64,000 bases of DNA, from contig NC_021039.1 in assembly GCF_000210095.1 (NCBI RefSeq), forward strand, positions 982,344 through 1,046,343. The letters run 5' to 3'. Below are positions 26,691 through 34,388 of the stretch, in pieces. Every line of letters starts with the position of its first letter. Position 1 is the stretch's first letter. The stretch comes from Ruminococcus champanellensis 18P13 = JCM 17042 (GTDB lineage: Bacteria; Bacillota; Clostridia; Oscillospirales; Ruminococcaceae). Both the position numbers and the translations under genes were made by a program. The notes under the pieces are model-generated. The model was given only the letters and a program-made list of their open reading frames with translations. It was not told where the DNA came from and did not search any database.

Positions 26691-27182
26691 TTACTCTTGC
26701 AGTACATAATACCCATCTCCGAAGCCGATGGTTCGATCGTCCCCGTAATAGGTAAGTCCCAGTCCCCAGATGGGTTCCCCGTTCTCGTTTTTCGCATTCA
26801 AGTTGACATCTGTTCCGTATAACTCTTCCAGATCATATGGAACCTCCAGTCCATCATATGCCGCAAAATCAAAGTGATTGGCTTCATCGATGATCCTGTT
26901 TTTTTCCGCATCTGAAAGTTGAAGTCCCTCCTTCTTCACTTCTGCTGACGCAGCAAAGATACGGCTGGCAATTGCAAACGAAGCACAGGAGGAATAGTCC
27001 CCATTCTGGATCCGGAAGGTGTGCGCATCCACAGTGATCTGGGAGGTGCTCCCGTCCTCATAGGTGTACACATAGGTGCCGAAGGGGACTGACGCACTCT
27101 GCTGTTCCGAATCCGTCTTGCCGCATGCGCTCAGACATAGAGTCACTGCAAGGCAAAGCATTGCAAACTGACGCTTTTTCAT
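26691..27182 (-). CDS. Lipoprotein of a duplicated family, copy 2
   Basis: 163-residue lipoprotein with lipobox LCLSACG (Cys near residue 20), paralogue of the gene at 25318-25815. N-terminal and C-terminal thirds of the mature proteins are almost identical; the central helical-looking part (FAIASRIFAASAEVKKEGLQLSDAEKNRI region) differs. This mosaic identity suggests duplication followed by diversification or gene conversion. It has its own copy of the consensus promoter (27248-27276). Confidence 0.85.
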   Translation of the reverse strand: MKKRQFAMLCLAVTLCLSACGKTDSEQQSASVPFGTYVYTYEDGSTSQITVDAHTFRIQNGDYSSCASFAIASRIFAASAEVKKEGLQLSDAEKNRIIDEANHFDFAAYDGLEVPYDLEELYGTDVNLNAKNENGEPIWGLGLTYYGDDRTIGFGDGYYVLQE

Positions 27183-27197
27183 GTATCTTCCTCTTTC

Positions 27198-27613
27198 ATG
27201 TCAATACAATGTCATAATTAAATGTTTGGATTGCGCGATCCATTCTGATTATATATTATTATCGGAAAATTGTCAATAGGGAAAATAAAAACGCACGCAT
27301 TTTATTGCAGCACTATCATACATCTTGGACAGCGGGAGAAAAAGAGCCGCATTATCTTAGTGTCAACACTCCCTGATGTGATGTCTGGTTTATCAGGTTC
27401 AGTGGAAGTGAAAATCGGTTATGAGATACTTCCTCGATCCGATTGTAAAGGGATTTGGAGAGAGCTTGAAAGAAAATTAGAATAGTATACGAATAGGCGG
27501 CTGTGAGATTTATAGCCGCTTTTTGGGCGGACGCTTTCCATTATGACCGTCGTCGCTTCATCCTCGCATTTAATACCACCAGATATGATGCTATTTTACG
27601 GTTACATGCGTAA
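27198..27613. repeat. Duplicated intergenic segment, copy B
   Basis: Second copy of 26304-26664, longer by about 55 bp because of an insertion starting near 27457 (GGAGAGAGCTTGAAAG onward). Both copies end at the same TTACATGCGTAA. Together with the flanking lipoprotein genes this is a tandem duplication. Confidence 0.85.
27248..27276 (-). promoter_or_regulatory. Sigma-A promoter (minus strand), copy B
   Basis: Same sequence as copy A: TTGACA (27276-27271), 17 bp, TATAAT (27253-27248), driving the lipoprotein gene starting at 27182. Confidence 0.85.
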
Positions 27614-27793
27614 ATTGAGAGGGATCCAGGTCAGTGTGCTCTATAAAGATACGCCTGATCTGTTTATAGATTGGGCGTTTTCCTTTCGACTCCTTGTCGT
27701 ATTATGCATTGATGCCTACATGCAGCTATACTTCCCAAATGCACTTTATACAAAAAATGTTGTGAAACATCATCTTTATGTTACGATTTTTTA

Positions 27794-27822
27794 TTGACGT
27801 GCTTTTAATATCAGTGTAAAAT
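27794..27822 (+). promoter_or_regulatory. Promoter of the dockerin GH43 gene
   Basis: TTGACG (27794-27799), 17 bp, TAAAAT (27817-27822), 30 bp upstream of ATG 27852. The 180 bp before it (27614-27793) hold no gene I can support. Confidence 0.7.
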
Positions 27823-27851
27823 AAAGAAAAATACCAAAAAGGAGAATTCCC

Positions 27852-30107
27852 ATGAACACTCACACATTCCATCAGAAGACTGCTGCGTTTCTTGTGTCAA
27901 GTGCAATGCTGATGTTCTTAGGGGCTGTCCCCAGTCTGGTAAGCACGAAAGCAGATGCCGCTTCCAACAAATCCCGTGTATCCGTACATGACCCATCTGT
28001 AATCAAGCTTGCAGATGGCAGCTATTACATCATTGGTTCACATCTTGCTGCCGCACGCTCAACGGATCTGCAAAATTGGACATGGACGGCAAACTCAAAT
28101 TACGGCACGAAAAACACCACGTTTTTCCGGGATATTTACACGGATCTTGCGAAACCTGCCGGATGGTCCGGCACCAGTGAAAATTATGACCTTTCCGGCA
28201 ACCTGTGGGCACCCGATATTGTCTGGAATCCCGATATGCAGAAGTATTGTATGTACCTCAGCGTGAATGGGGACAACTGGCATTCTTCAATCGTACTTTG
28301 CACGGCTGACAACATCGATGGCCCGTATCAATATTCCGATACCATCGTATACTCCGGGTTTGAAACCAATCCTGCCAATGGGGCAAACCATTATGCAAAC
28401 ACAGACGTGGAAAAAGTCCTCGGCAGTCATCCGGATCTTAGCCGGTATCTCAACAGCAGCGGAAAGTGGAACGCCGAATACGGCACAAATGCAATTGATC
28501 CCTGCACGTTCTATGATGAAGAAGGAAATCTGTGGATGGTATATGGTTCCTGGTTCGGCGGCATATATATGCTGGAACTGGATGAAAAGACGGGGTTGCG
28601 TGATTATACGGTGCAGTATAAAACGGAATCTTACAATGGCGCCGTACAGTCTGATGCGTATATGGGCGTTCATGTTGCAGGCGGACACTGGACTTCCGGT
28701 GAAGGGCCATACATTGAATATATGAAGTCCCCGGGTGCAGAAAAAGGATATTATTACATGTTCCTTTCCTATGGTCATTTCAACAATAAGGGCGGATACA
28801 ATATGCGTGTTTTCCGCAGTGAAAACCCACAGGGACCTTATGTTGACCAGAACGGCAATTCTTCAATTTATGCACAAGCCATGGATAATATTGCAGGCAA
28901 TATCGGAGAACGCCTTATGAGCAATTATCAATGGAGCTGCAATACAAAGCCAAATACAGCACAGGGACACAACTCGGCGCTGATGGACGACGACGGCAAG
29001 CTGTTTTGCATCTATCATAACAAATTTGACGATAATTATGGTGGGCATGAAGTGCGTGTACACCAGATGCTTCTGAACGAGGACGGATGGCCGACTGCAA
29101 CCGCATATGAATACTCCGGCGAAACGCTTTCAGCAGACGGGCATACAATGGAAGCAATTGTCGGCAACTATGAGTTGATCTGGCACAACCCGAATCAGAA
29201 ATTTGAAAATGAAAAATCCGCCGATGTGGAAAAGCCGATTCACATTACGCTGAATGCGGATGGAACTGTCACCGGAGATATTGATGCAACGTGGAAAATC
29301 ACAAAGAACGGCACGCCGTATATGAGCTTCACCTGGGGTGGTGTGACTTATAAAGGCGCATTTATTGTACAGGAGGACGAATCGGATACGCCGGTCAGGA
29401 AAATGACTTTTACTGCAACAGGGATAAACATCTGCATCTGGGGCAGCAAGGAAACGGCATATAATCCTGTGGAGGATATCGTCAATTTGACACCGGTTGC
29501 CGATGGAACCTATACCATACAGAATGTCAACAGTGCGTTGTATATGCATGCAGACATGGATATCAAGAATGGCAGTGCAGAACAGAATACTGATGCACAA
29601 ATCTGGAATATTACCGCAGTGGATAACGGGTGGTATACGATTCGCACCACACATGGCAAGGCACTGACTGTTGAAAATGCAAGCGCTGAAAACGGCGCAG
29701 ATATTGTGATTACAGATTACATCGGCGATGCCTCACAAAGGTTCAGATTTCTGGATACAGGCGGCGGACAATATGCGCTGCTGACCGCAGTTTCAGGGGG
29801 CAATTCCTGTGCGGACGTCTACAATATCAGTAAGGATGCCGGTGCGAATATCTGCCAGTGGGAATACTGGGGCGGCGATGGGCAGAAATTTATTTTAGAG
29901 CCTGCAGTGCCGGAAAAAACGGTGCTCGGTGATGTGAATGCAGACGGCAGCTTCAACATTGCAGATGCGGTTCTCCTCCAGAAATGGCTGCTTGCAGTGC
30001 CAAACACAGAGCTTGCCGACTGGAAGGCAGGAGATTTTTGCGAAGATGACAGGCTGACAGTTTTTGATTTATGTCTGATGAAACGAGCTTTGATTCAAAA
30101 TAAATGA
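27852..30107 (+). CDS. Secreted cellulosomal GH43 arabinanase with RICIN and dockerin modules
   Basis: 751 residues. Signal peptide to about residue 36 (...STKADAA). GH43 five-bladed propeller from VHDPSVIKLADGSYYIIGSH (catalytic base Asp) through NAIDPCTFYDEEGNLWMVYGS (pKa-modulating Asp) and TSGEGPYIEY (acid Glu), the layout of endo-1,5-alpha-L-arabinanases. Next a beta-barrel arabinanase C-terminal domain (about 435-545), a ricin-type CBM13 lectin (TYTIQNVNSALYM onward, about 555-690) and a type I dockerin (LGDVNADGSFNIADAVLLQKWLL, second repeat DDRLTVFDLCLMKRAL). It should attach to a scaffoldin and cut arabinan side chains of pectin. AAGGAG precedes ATG 27852. Confidence 0.92.
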   Translation: MNTHTFHQKTAAFLVSSAMLMFLGAVPSLVSTKADAASNKSRVSVHDPSVIKLADGSYYIIGSHLAAARSTDLQNWTWTANSNYGTKNTTFFRDIYTDLAKPAGWSGTSENYDLSGNLWAPDIVWNPDMQKYCMYLSVNGDNWHSSIVLCTADNIDGPYQYSDTIVYSGFETNPANGANHYANTDVEKVLGSHPDLSRYLNSSGKWNAEYGTNAIDPCTFYDEEGNLWMVYGSWFGGIYMLELDEKTGLRDYTVQYKTESYNGAVQSDAYMGVHVAGGHWTSGEGPYIEYMKSPGAEKGYYYMFLSYGHFNNKGGYNMRVFRSENPQGPYVDQNGNSSIYAQAMDNIAGNIGERLMSNYQWSCNTKPNTAQGHNSALMDDDGKLFCIYHNKFDDNYGGHEVRVHQMLLNEDGWPTATAYEYSGETLSADGHTMEAIVGNYELIWHNPNQKFENEKSADVEKPIHITLNADGTVTGDIDATWKITKNGTPYMSFTWGGVTYKGAFIVQEDESDTPVRKMTFTATGINICIWGSKETAYNPVEDIVNLTPVADGTYTIQNVNSALYMHADMDIKNGSAEQNTDAQIWNITAVDNGWYTIRTTHGKALTVENASAENGADIVITDYIGDASQRFRFLDTGGGQYALLTAVSGGNSCADVYNISKDAGANICQWEYWGGDGQKFILEPAVPEKTVLGDVNADGSFNIADAVLLQKWLLAVPNTELADWKAGDFCEDDRLTVFDLCLMKRALIQNK

Positions 30108-30122
30108 TTTTCATTTGGTGCC

Positions 30123-30159
30123 AAAGGCAACACCGCAATCTTTGTGCGGTGTTGCCTTT
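30123..30159 (+). terminator. Hairpin terminator after the arabinanase gene
   Basis: A 15-bp perfect stem, AAAGGCAACACCGCA with TGCGGTGTTGCCTTT, 15 bp after the stop. No clear T-run follows, but the stem ends in TTTA. Confidence 0.7.
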
Positions 30160-30206
30160 ACTTGTGGGAAAAAGACATGGTTGAGGAACAGGGGGAGAAC
30201 GTTGTT

Positions 30207-30221
30207 TTTGCTCAAAAACGT
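30207..30221. repeat. 15-bp direct repeat, left copy
   Basis: TTTGCTCAAAAACGT here and at 30889-30903. The right copy sits exactly where the PL11-like remnant loses homology, so these repeats may mark deletion or recombination junctions. The left copy also forms a hairpin with TTTTTGAGC. The surrounding 30160-30342 has no gene. Confidence 0.6.
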
Positions 30222-30342
30222 TACATTTTTGAGCAATTAATGCATTGCCTAGCTTCTGAATTCATTGTATCATTATATACAGAAAGAACTGCATCTCGGG
30301 CTTCTTACCGATATATTTTACAGATTCCTAAGGAGGGATACT

Positions 30343-30687
30343 ATGAAGAAAGTGCTCAATTTAAGGTTGTTTTCTATAGCATGTGCGTTTTTAGCGATCA
30401 TCAGCATTTTGTTTACCAATGCTTTCTCTCCTGCGATTGCTGAAGCTGTTTCTGCTGATTATCCTGCCGTTTTGCTACGGATAAGTACTCATGATAATAG
30501 TAACCATACAAGCCTTTATAACTATGGCGGTGCTGCTGAAACTGTCAAGATGCATTGTTATGCTGATACAGCAAAAACTAGTTTGGATAATACGCATTTG
30601 AGTCATGCAGGAGCATTGAAAATTGCACGAATGATCGCAGAGGAAACGAAAAAACTTGATCTGAAAATAGGAGACAAATTGCGATAA
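30343..30687 (+). pseudogene. Remnant of a secreted SGNH (CE12-like) esterase gene
   Basis: 114 residues from ATG 30343 with AAGGAGG upstream. It has a signal peptide (to about residue 33, ...AEAVSA), a short beta-type segment (YPAVLLRISTHDNSNHTS) and then suddenly DNTHLSHAGALKIARMIAEE, which matches the C-terminal Asp-x-x-His block of SGNH/rhamnogalacturonan acetylesterases. The Ser block and most of the catalytic domain are absent. It looks like an in-frame internal deletion of a pectin acetylesterase gene, consistent with the flanking pectin enzymes. The family assignment rests on one motif. Confidence 0.6.
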
Positions 30688-30748
30688 CAGGTTGGGCAGC
30701 ATTGCACCGAGATTCTAAACGATAAAAGATATTGCGGAGGGAACGATT

Positions 30749-30985
30749 ATGAGAAAAAGGAAAGTTGGAATAATGCTGCTTGCCCTTGCAATGCTGGCGA
30801 ACATAGCGGCGGTTGTACCGACTGGCACAGCTGCTTATGCCCAGCAAGGGACAGGGAGTTATACGATGGAGCATCTGGGTCGGGATGATTTGCTCAAAAA
30901 CGTCATTTATTTGATCGATTCCTGCATTTGTTTTTTTACTGTTTTATGTTACGATAGAACCAGAAGAAAATCTGCTTGTTTCTGA
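30749..30985 (+). pseudogene. 5' remnant of a secreted PL11-like rhamnogalacturonan lyase gene
   Basis: 78 codons. A clear signal peptide (MRKRKVGIMLLALAMLANI, cleavage near AAYA-QQ) is followed by GSYTMEHLGRDD, which resembles the start of PL11 rhamnogalacturonan lyases (xRQMEYLGRG). After residue 47 the frame enters unrelated, promoter-like AT-rich DNA at the 15-bp repeat and ends. GCGGAGGG precedes the ATG. The whole catalytic domain is missing. Confidence 0.6.
30889..30903. repeat. 15-bp direct repeat, right copy
   Basis: Exact copy of 30207-30221 (TTTGCTCAAAAACGT), at the point where the PL11-like remnant breaks off. Confidence 0.6.
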
Positions 30986-31044
30986 AGCGGATTTGGCAGC
31001 AGGATTATATCATCCAGAAGAATGGCTGAAAAGGAGTGTGCATA

Positions 31045-33219
31045 ATGAAACTACAGAAATTGTTCAGGAAATCGGTTTCTGCATTGCTTGCAATGGTGCT
31101 TGGAACGGGAATGCTAGTCAGTCCATCTGCTTGTCCGGAGCCAACAGCAGCGGCAGTTGGAAACACTATTTACAACGATACGTTTTGGAAGGACACATCC
31201 GGAAACAACATCTATTCTCAGGGCGGCGGCGTATTTCAATTCGGGGATACTTATTACTGGTACGGCGTGCACTACAACGGCGCAGACACATATGCCGCAA
31301 ATCCGACCAAAAAGGTGAACGATACTTCCTTTCGCTCTGTGACTTGCTATTCTTCCAAGGATCTTGTGAACTGGAAGTTTGAGAACGATGTTCTGACGGC
31401 AAATACCAAGAATTTTGGCTGGACCTACTGGGTTGGACGCATGGGCGTTGCCTACTGTGCAAAGACGAAAAAGTATGTACTGGTGACCCAGTACAATGAC
31501 AGCATCCTCTTTGCCTCCTGTGATACGCCTACGGGTAATTTCCAAGTGGAAACCGTGCAGGATCAGATTCAGAATGTGCTCAAGCAAGGCACTGGGGATC
31601 AGACTTTGTTCGTGGATGACGATGGGCAGGCGTATCTGGTTTGCTCTAATAAGGGCGGCAGAGGACATCAGTATATTTCCAAACTGCGGACATCGGATTT
31701 CCTGTATGCTGAACCTGCAGTGGAAGTGGCGAAGGGAAAGGGCAGAGAAGGTAATTGCCTGTTTAAATACAAGGGGAAGTATTATTTCTGTGCATCGGAT
31801 CTGCACGGTTGGAATGCATCCCACAGCTATTACATGGTTGCCGACAAGATCACAGGCCCATATTCAGACTGGAAGGTGATGGAGGGAACGGATGAAGATT
31901 TCTCCTATGTGACCCAGACGGGCTTTTTCTACACTGTGCATGGCAGTAAGCAGGAGACAGTTCTGTATTGTGGCGATCGTTGGAGCGATTTTGCCGGAAA
32001 CGGAATTGGCTATAACCAGTGGGTGCCACTGACGGTGAATGGTGACAAGGTGACATTCCATTCCCTGAGCGAATGGAGCCTGAATGCACAGACCGGTGAA
32101 TGGCAGGTGGGCGCAGGCAACAATTATATTCTCAACCCCACTTTTGAAGCAGATCGGGTGTCCCAGACTACGCTTGCAGGCTGGAAGGCATCCGGCACCG
32201 GCAACAGCAACAAAAAGGGCGGACGTACAGGCAACTGGTGTGCACGGCAGTGGAGCGATAGCGCATACAAGGCTACTATGACACAGGATGTCAAGCTCCC
32301 CAACGGAACCTACACCATGCGGGCATGGGTAAGAAGTACGGGTGGTCAGAATTCGGCTATGCTGTATGTGCGGGGTGCCGGCGCTGATAAGATTATCAAT
32401 GTGAATCGAAAAATAGACAATTGGGAAGAGGTCACTATTTCTGATATCCAGGTCACCAATGGTACCGTACAGATTGGAATTTATTCAGATGCCAAGGCGG
32501 GAAATTGGCTGCTAGTGGATGATTTTTCCTTGGTTCGGGATTCGTCTCAACCACCGGTTGTGGAACCGGATCCCATCCCCGACGGGAAGCTGATCAAGAG
32601 TCTGAACGTATATGACAAGGAGAATGCAGGCGATTGGTCAATTCAGTCCGGGCTGAATGTTGGCAGCCAGGTATTTGGGGATAGAACCTGTAAGTTTACC
32701 GCAGTGCCGGAGCTTCTGCAGGATGCAGAGTGGATCCGGACAGCTTGTGATTCAAAAAAATATGCGGGCGAGGAAGCATGCTTCACGGCAGCGAAGGATC
32801 TGACAGCCTATGTGGCAGTGGATACCCGGGCAGAGCAGAATGCGTCAGCATGGCTCAGTGGCTGGGAAAAGACGAACATGACTTTGACGGATGACGGAAA
32901 TCCGGTTGTAACATATGTGGTGTATCAGAAAGACGTAAAGCAGGATGCAGCAGTGACGCTGGGTGCGATCAATCTGAACCAGGCTGTGAACTATGTGGTG
33001 CTGGCTGCGGAGAATACAGCCGAGCCGGTGATCCCCGGGGATGTAAACGGGGACGGCATGGTCAACGGCATGGATCTTGCAAGGATGCGCCGGGCATTGC
33101 TGGGACAGTCCCTGAACCGGAATGCCCTGCGCCGGGCAGATCTGAACGGCACCGGCAGCGTGGAAATAGCGGATGCGGTTGTGTTGACAAAATTCCTGTT
33201 AGGCGGTTCAAAAAATTAG
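31045..33219 (+). CDS. Secreted cellulosomal GH43 (galactanase-like) with CBM and dockerin
   Basis: 724 residues. Signal peptide to about residue 38. The GH43 domain starts NDTFWKDTSGNNIYSQGGGV and continues GDTYYWYGVHY, as in exo-beta-1,3-galactanases (subfamily 24), with GTGDQTLFVDDDGQAYLV and KGREGNCLFKYKGKYYF as later blade motifs. Next is a jelly-roll module (NPTFEADRVSQTTLAGW, about 365-495), a second uncharacterised beta module (LIKSLNVYDKENAGDW onward, about 515-655) and a type I dockerin (PGDVNGDGMVNGMDLARMRR and LNGTGSVEIADAVVLTKFLL). ATG 31045 has AAGGAG 8 bp upstream. Likely substrate is the galactan of arabinogalactan; inferred from family. Confidence 0.9.
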   Translation: MKLQKLFRKSVSALLAMVLGTGMLVSPSACPEPTAAAVGNTIYNDTFWKDTSGNNIYSQGGGVFQFGDTYYWYGVHYNGADTYAANPTKKVNDTSFRSVTCYSSKDLVNWKFENDVLTANTKNFGWTYWVGRMGVAYCAKTKKYVLVTQYNDSILFASCDTPTGNFQVETVQDQIQNVLKQGTGDQTLFVDDDGQAYLVCSNKGGRGHQYISKLRTSDFLYAEPAVEVAKGKGREGNCLFKYKGKYYFCASDLHGWNASHSYYMVADKITGPYSDWKVMEGTDEDFSYVTQTGFFYTVHGSKQETVLYCGDRWSDFAGNGIGYNQWVPLTVNGDKVTFHSLSEWSLNAQTGEWQVGAGNNYILNPTFEADRVSQTTLAGWKASGTGNSNKKGGRTGNWCARQWSDSAYKATMTQDVKLPNGTYTMRAWVRSTGGQNSAMLYVRGAGADKIINVNRKIDNWEEVTISDIQVTNGTVQIGIYSDAKAGNWLLVDDFSLVRDSSQPPVVEPDPIPDGKLIKSLNVYDKENAGDWSIQSGLNVGSQVFGDRTCKFTAVPELLQDAEWIRTACDSKKYAGEEACFTAAKDLTAYVAVDTRAEQNASAWLSGWEKTNMTLTDDGNPVVTYVVYQKDVKQDAAVTLGAINLNQAVNYVVLAAENTAEPVIPGDVNGDGMVNGMDLARMRRALLGQSLNRNALRRADLNGTGSVEIADAVVLTKFLLGGSKN

Positions 33220-33273
33220 CCCCCCTTGATGCTGCTGTGCAGATCTGCATATCCTGTGCAGCAGCGTATATAT

Positions 33274-33307
33274 AAATCAGCCTCTCCGATTACGGTGAGG
33301 CTGATTT
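33274..33307. terminator. Bidirectional terminator
   Basis: AAATCAGCCTC (33274-33284) with GAGGCTGATTT (33297-33307), followed by TATGATT. It lies between the GH43 gene and the convergent AraC gene. A second 12-bp stem (GCTGCTGTGCAG with CTGTGCAGCAGC, two wobble pairs) lies just before it at about 33230-33264. Confidence 0.8.
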
Positions 33308-33365
33308 TATGATTTATTTCACCTACATAAAGGTGAAAAAGTTCCTGTTGAACATGAAGTGATGG

Positions 33366-34163
33366 CTACAGTTGGGCCTGCTGTGCCTTGCGGTATGCAT
33401 GTGGTGTCATGCCGGTTTTGCTGCGAAAGAGCATGATAAAATAAGGCACACTGGCATAGCCGCAGGCATCGGCAATCTCCGGAAGCTTCAGGTTTGTGGT
33501 TCGCAGCAGTTCGCATCCCTTCTGGATGCGGCTGTCTGTAATGTCCTGGAGCATGGTAGAACCAAAGGCCTCCTTATAAAGATGCAGGAACCGGGATTGG
33601 CTCAATTGCATTTCCCGGGCAAGCACGTCTGCGCTCCACTCCTGTTCCGGCCAGCGAAAAATGGATTCCCTGATCCACAGTAAATGAGGCATATGCCGGG
33701 TCAGCGTCAGGATGGTATCGGAATAACGGAAGGCTTCTTGTTCGTGGAACTTATAAAGCATCATTCGGAAATACAGCGTGACGGATTCCTGCTTGCACAA
33801 GTGCGCAGAGTAAAACTCAAAGCACATGTTTCTGATAATGGCAGAGGCAGCAGCAATGTTGCCGATATAAACGGGTCTGTTCAGTGGAATGGATAGAGCT
33901 TGAAACAATTCTAACTCCTCCGGATCCGGGTAGAAATGCAGCCAGTCGTCGATGTAATCGGCACCGTCTGCACCATAGTGCTGAGGCGTATCCAGAGAAT
34001 AGATCATATAGGAATTCGCTTTTGCGTGAATGATTTCTCCCTCAATGATGAATTGCGCAGGGGTCTTGACCAGCAGCAGCAGCCAATCTGATGAGCCGTT
34101 TGGTCTTTTTTTCTGAAAGCTGCTGTCGTGGATATGATGATAGCCTACAGCGCTGCATCTCAT
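33366..34163 (-). CDS. AraC-family transcriptional regulator
   Basis: 265 residues. N-terminal cupin-like sensing domain (about 20-150) and C-terminal double helix-turn-helix: first HTH in WSADVLAREMQLSQSRFLHLYKEAFG, second in LKLPEIADACGYASVPYFIMLFRSKTGMTPHAYRK. The spacing is normal. Start ATG 34163 follows GAGAGGAA on its strand; an ATG ten codons upstream is less likely. It is convergent with the GH43 genes and divergent from the larger regulator, so it probably controls the arabinan/galactan locus in response to a sugar; the ligand is unknown. Confidence 0.92.
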   Translation of the reverse strand: MRCSAVGYHHIHDSSFQKKRPNGSSDWLLLLVKTPAQFIIEGEIIHAKANSYMIYSLDTPQHYGADGADYIDDWLHFYPDPEELELFQALSIPLNRPVYIGNIAAASAIIRNMCFEFYSAHLCKQESVTLYFRMMLYKFHEQEAFRYSDTILTLTRHMPHLLWIRESIFRWPEQEWSADVLAREMQLSQSRFLHLYKEAFGSTMLQDITDSRIQKGCELLRTTNLKLPEIADACGYASVPYFIMLFRSKTGMTPHAYRKAQQAQL

Positions 34164-34309
34164 ACTAGTTCCTCTCTCTTTCTTATACAGCATTGCACCG
34201 ATCCGTCAGCGGAGCGTGCGGTGCTGTTTTTGTTTCTATTGTAGCATTACTTTCAAGGTTCGTCAATAAAAATATCGCATTTTAGCTAAAAAAGAAGCAT
34301 ATTTCAGAA

Positions 34310-34345
34310 TTGACATCGGAGCAATCCCATTGTACAATGTGTACA
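34310..34345 (+). promoter_or_regulatory. Promoter with inverted repeat over the -10 element
   Basis: TTGACA (34310-34315), 17 bp, TACAAT (34333-34338). TGTACA-ATG-TGTACA (34331-34345) is an inverted repeat covering the -10, a likely operator. Repression by one of the two adjacent regulators is plausible. Confidence 0.75.
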
Positions 34346-34388
34346 AAGAAGGACAGTATCGAATCATTGCTGCGGAGGATGGTGTTCT

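Noticed and set aside
26376..27485. Short plus-strand frames in the duplicated intergenic segments as genes
   Set aside because: They overlap the minus-strand promoters, have no ribosome binding site, and end at different points in the two copies; treated as duplicated non-coding DNA.
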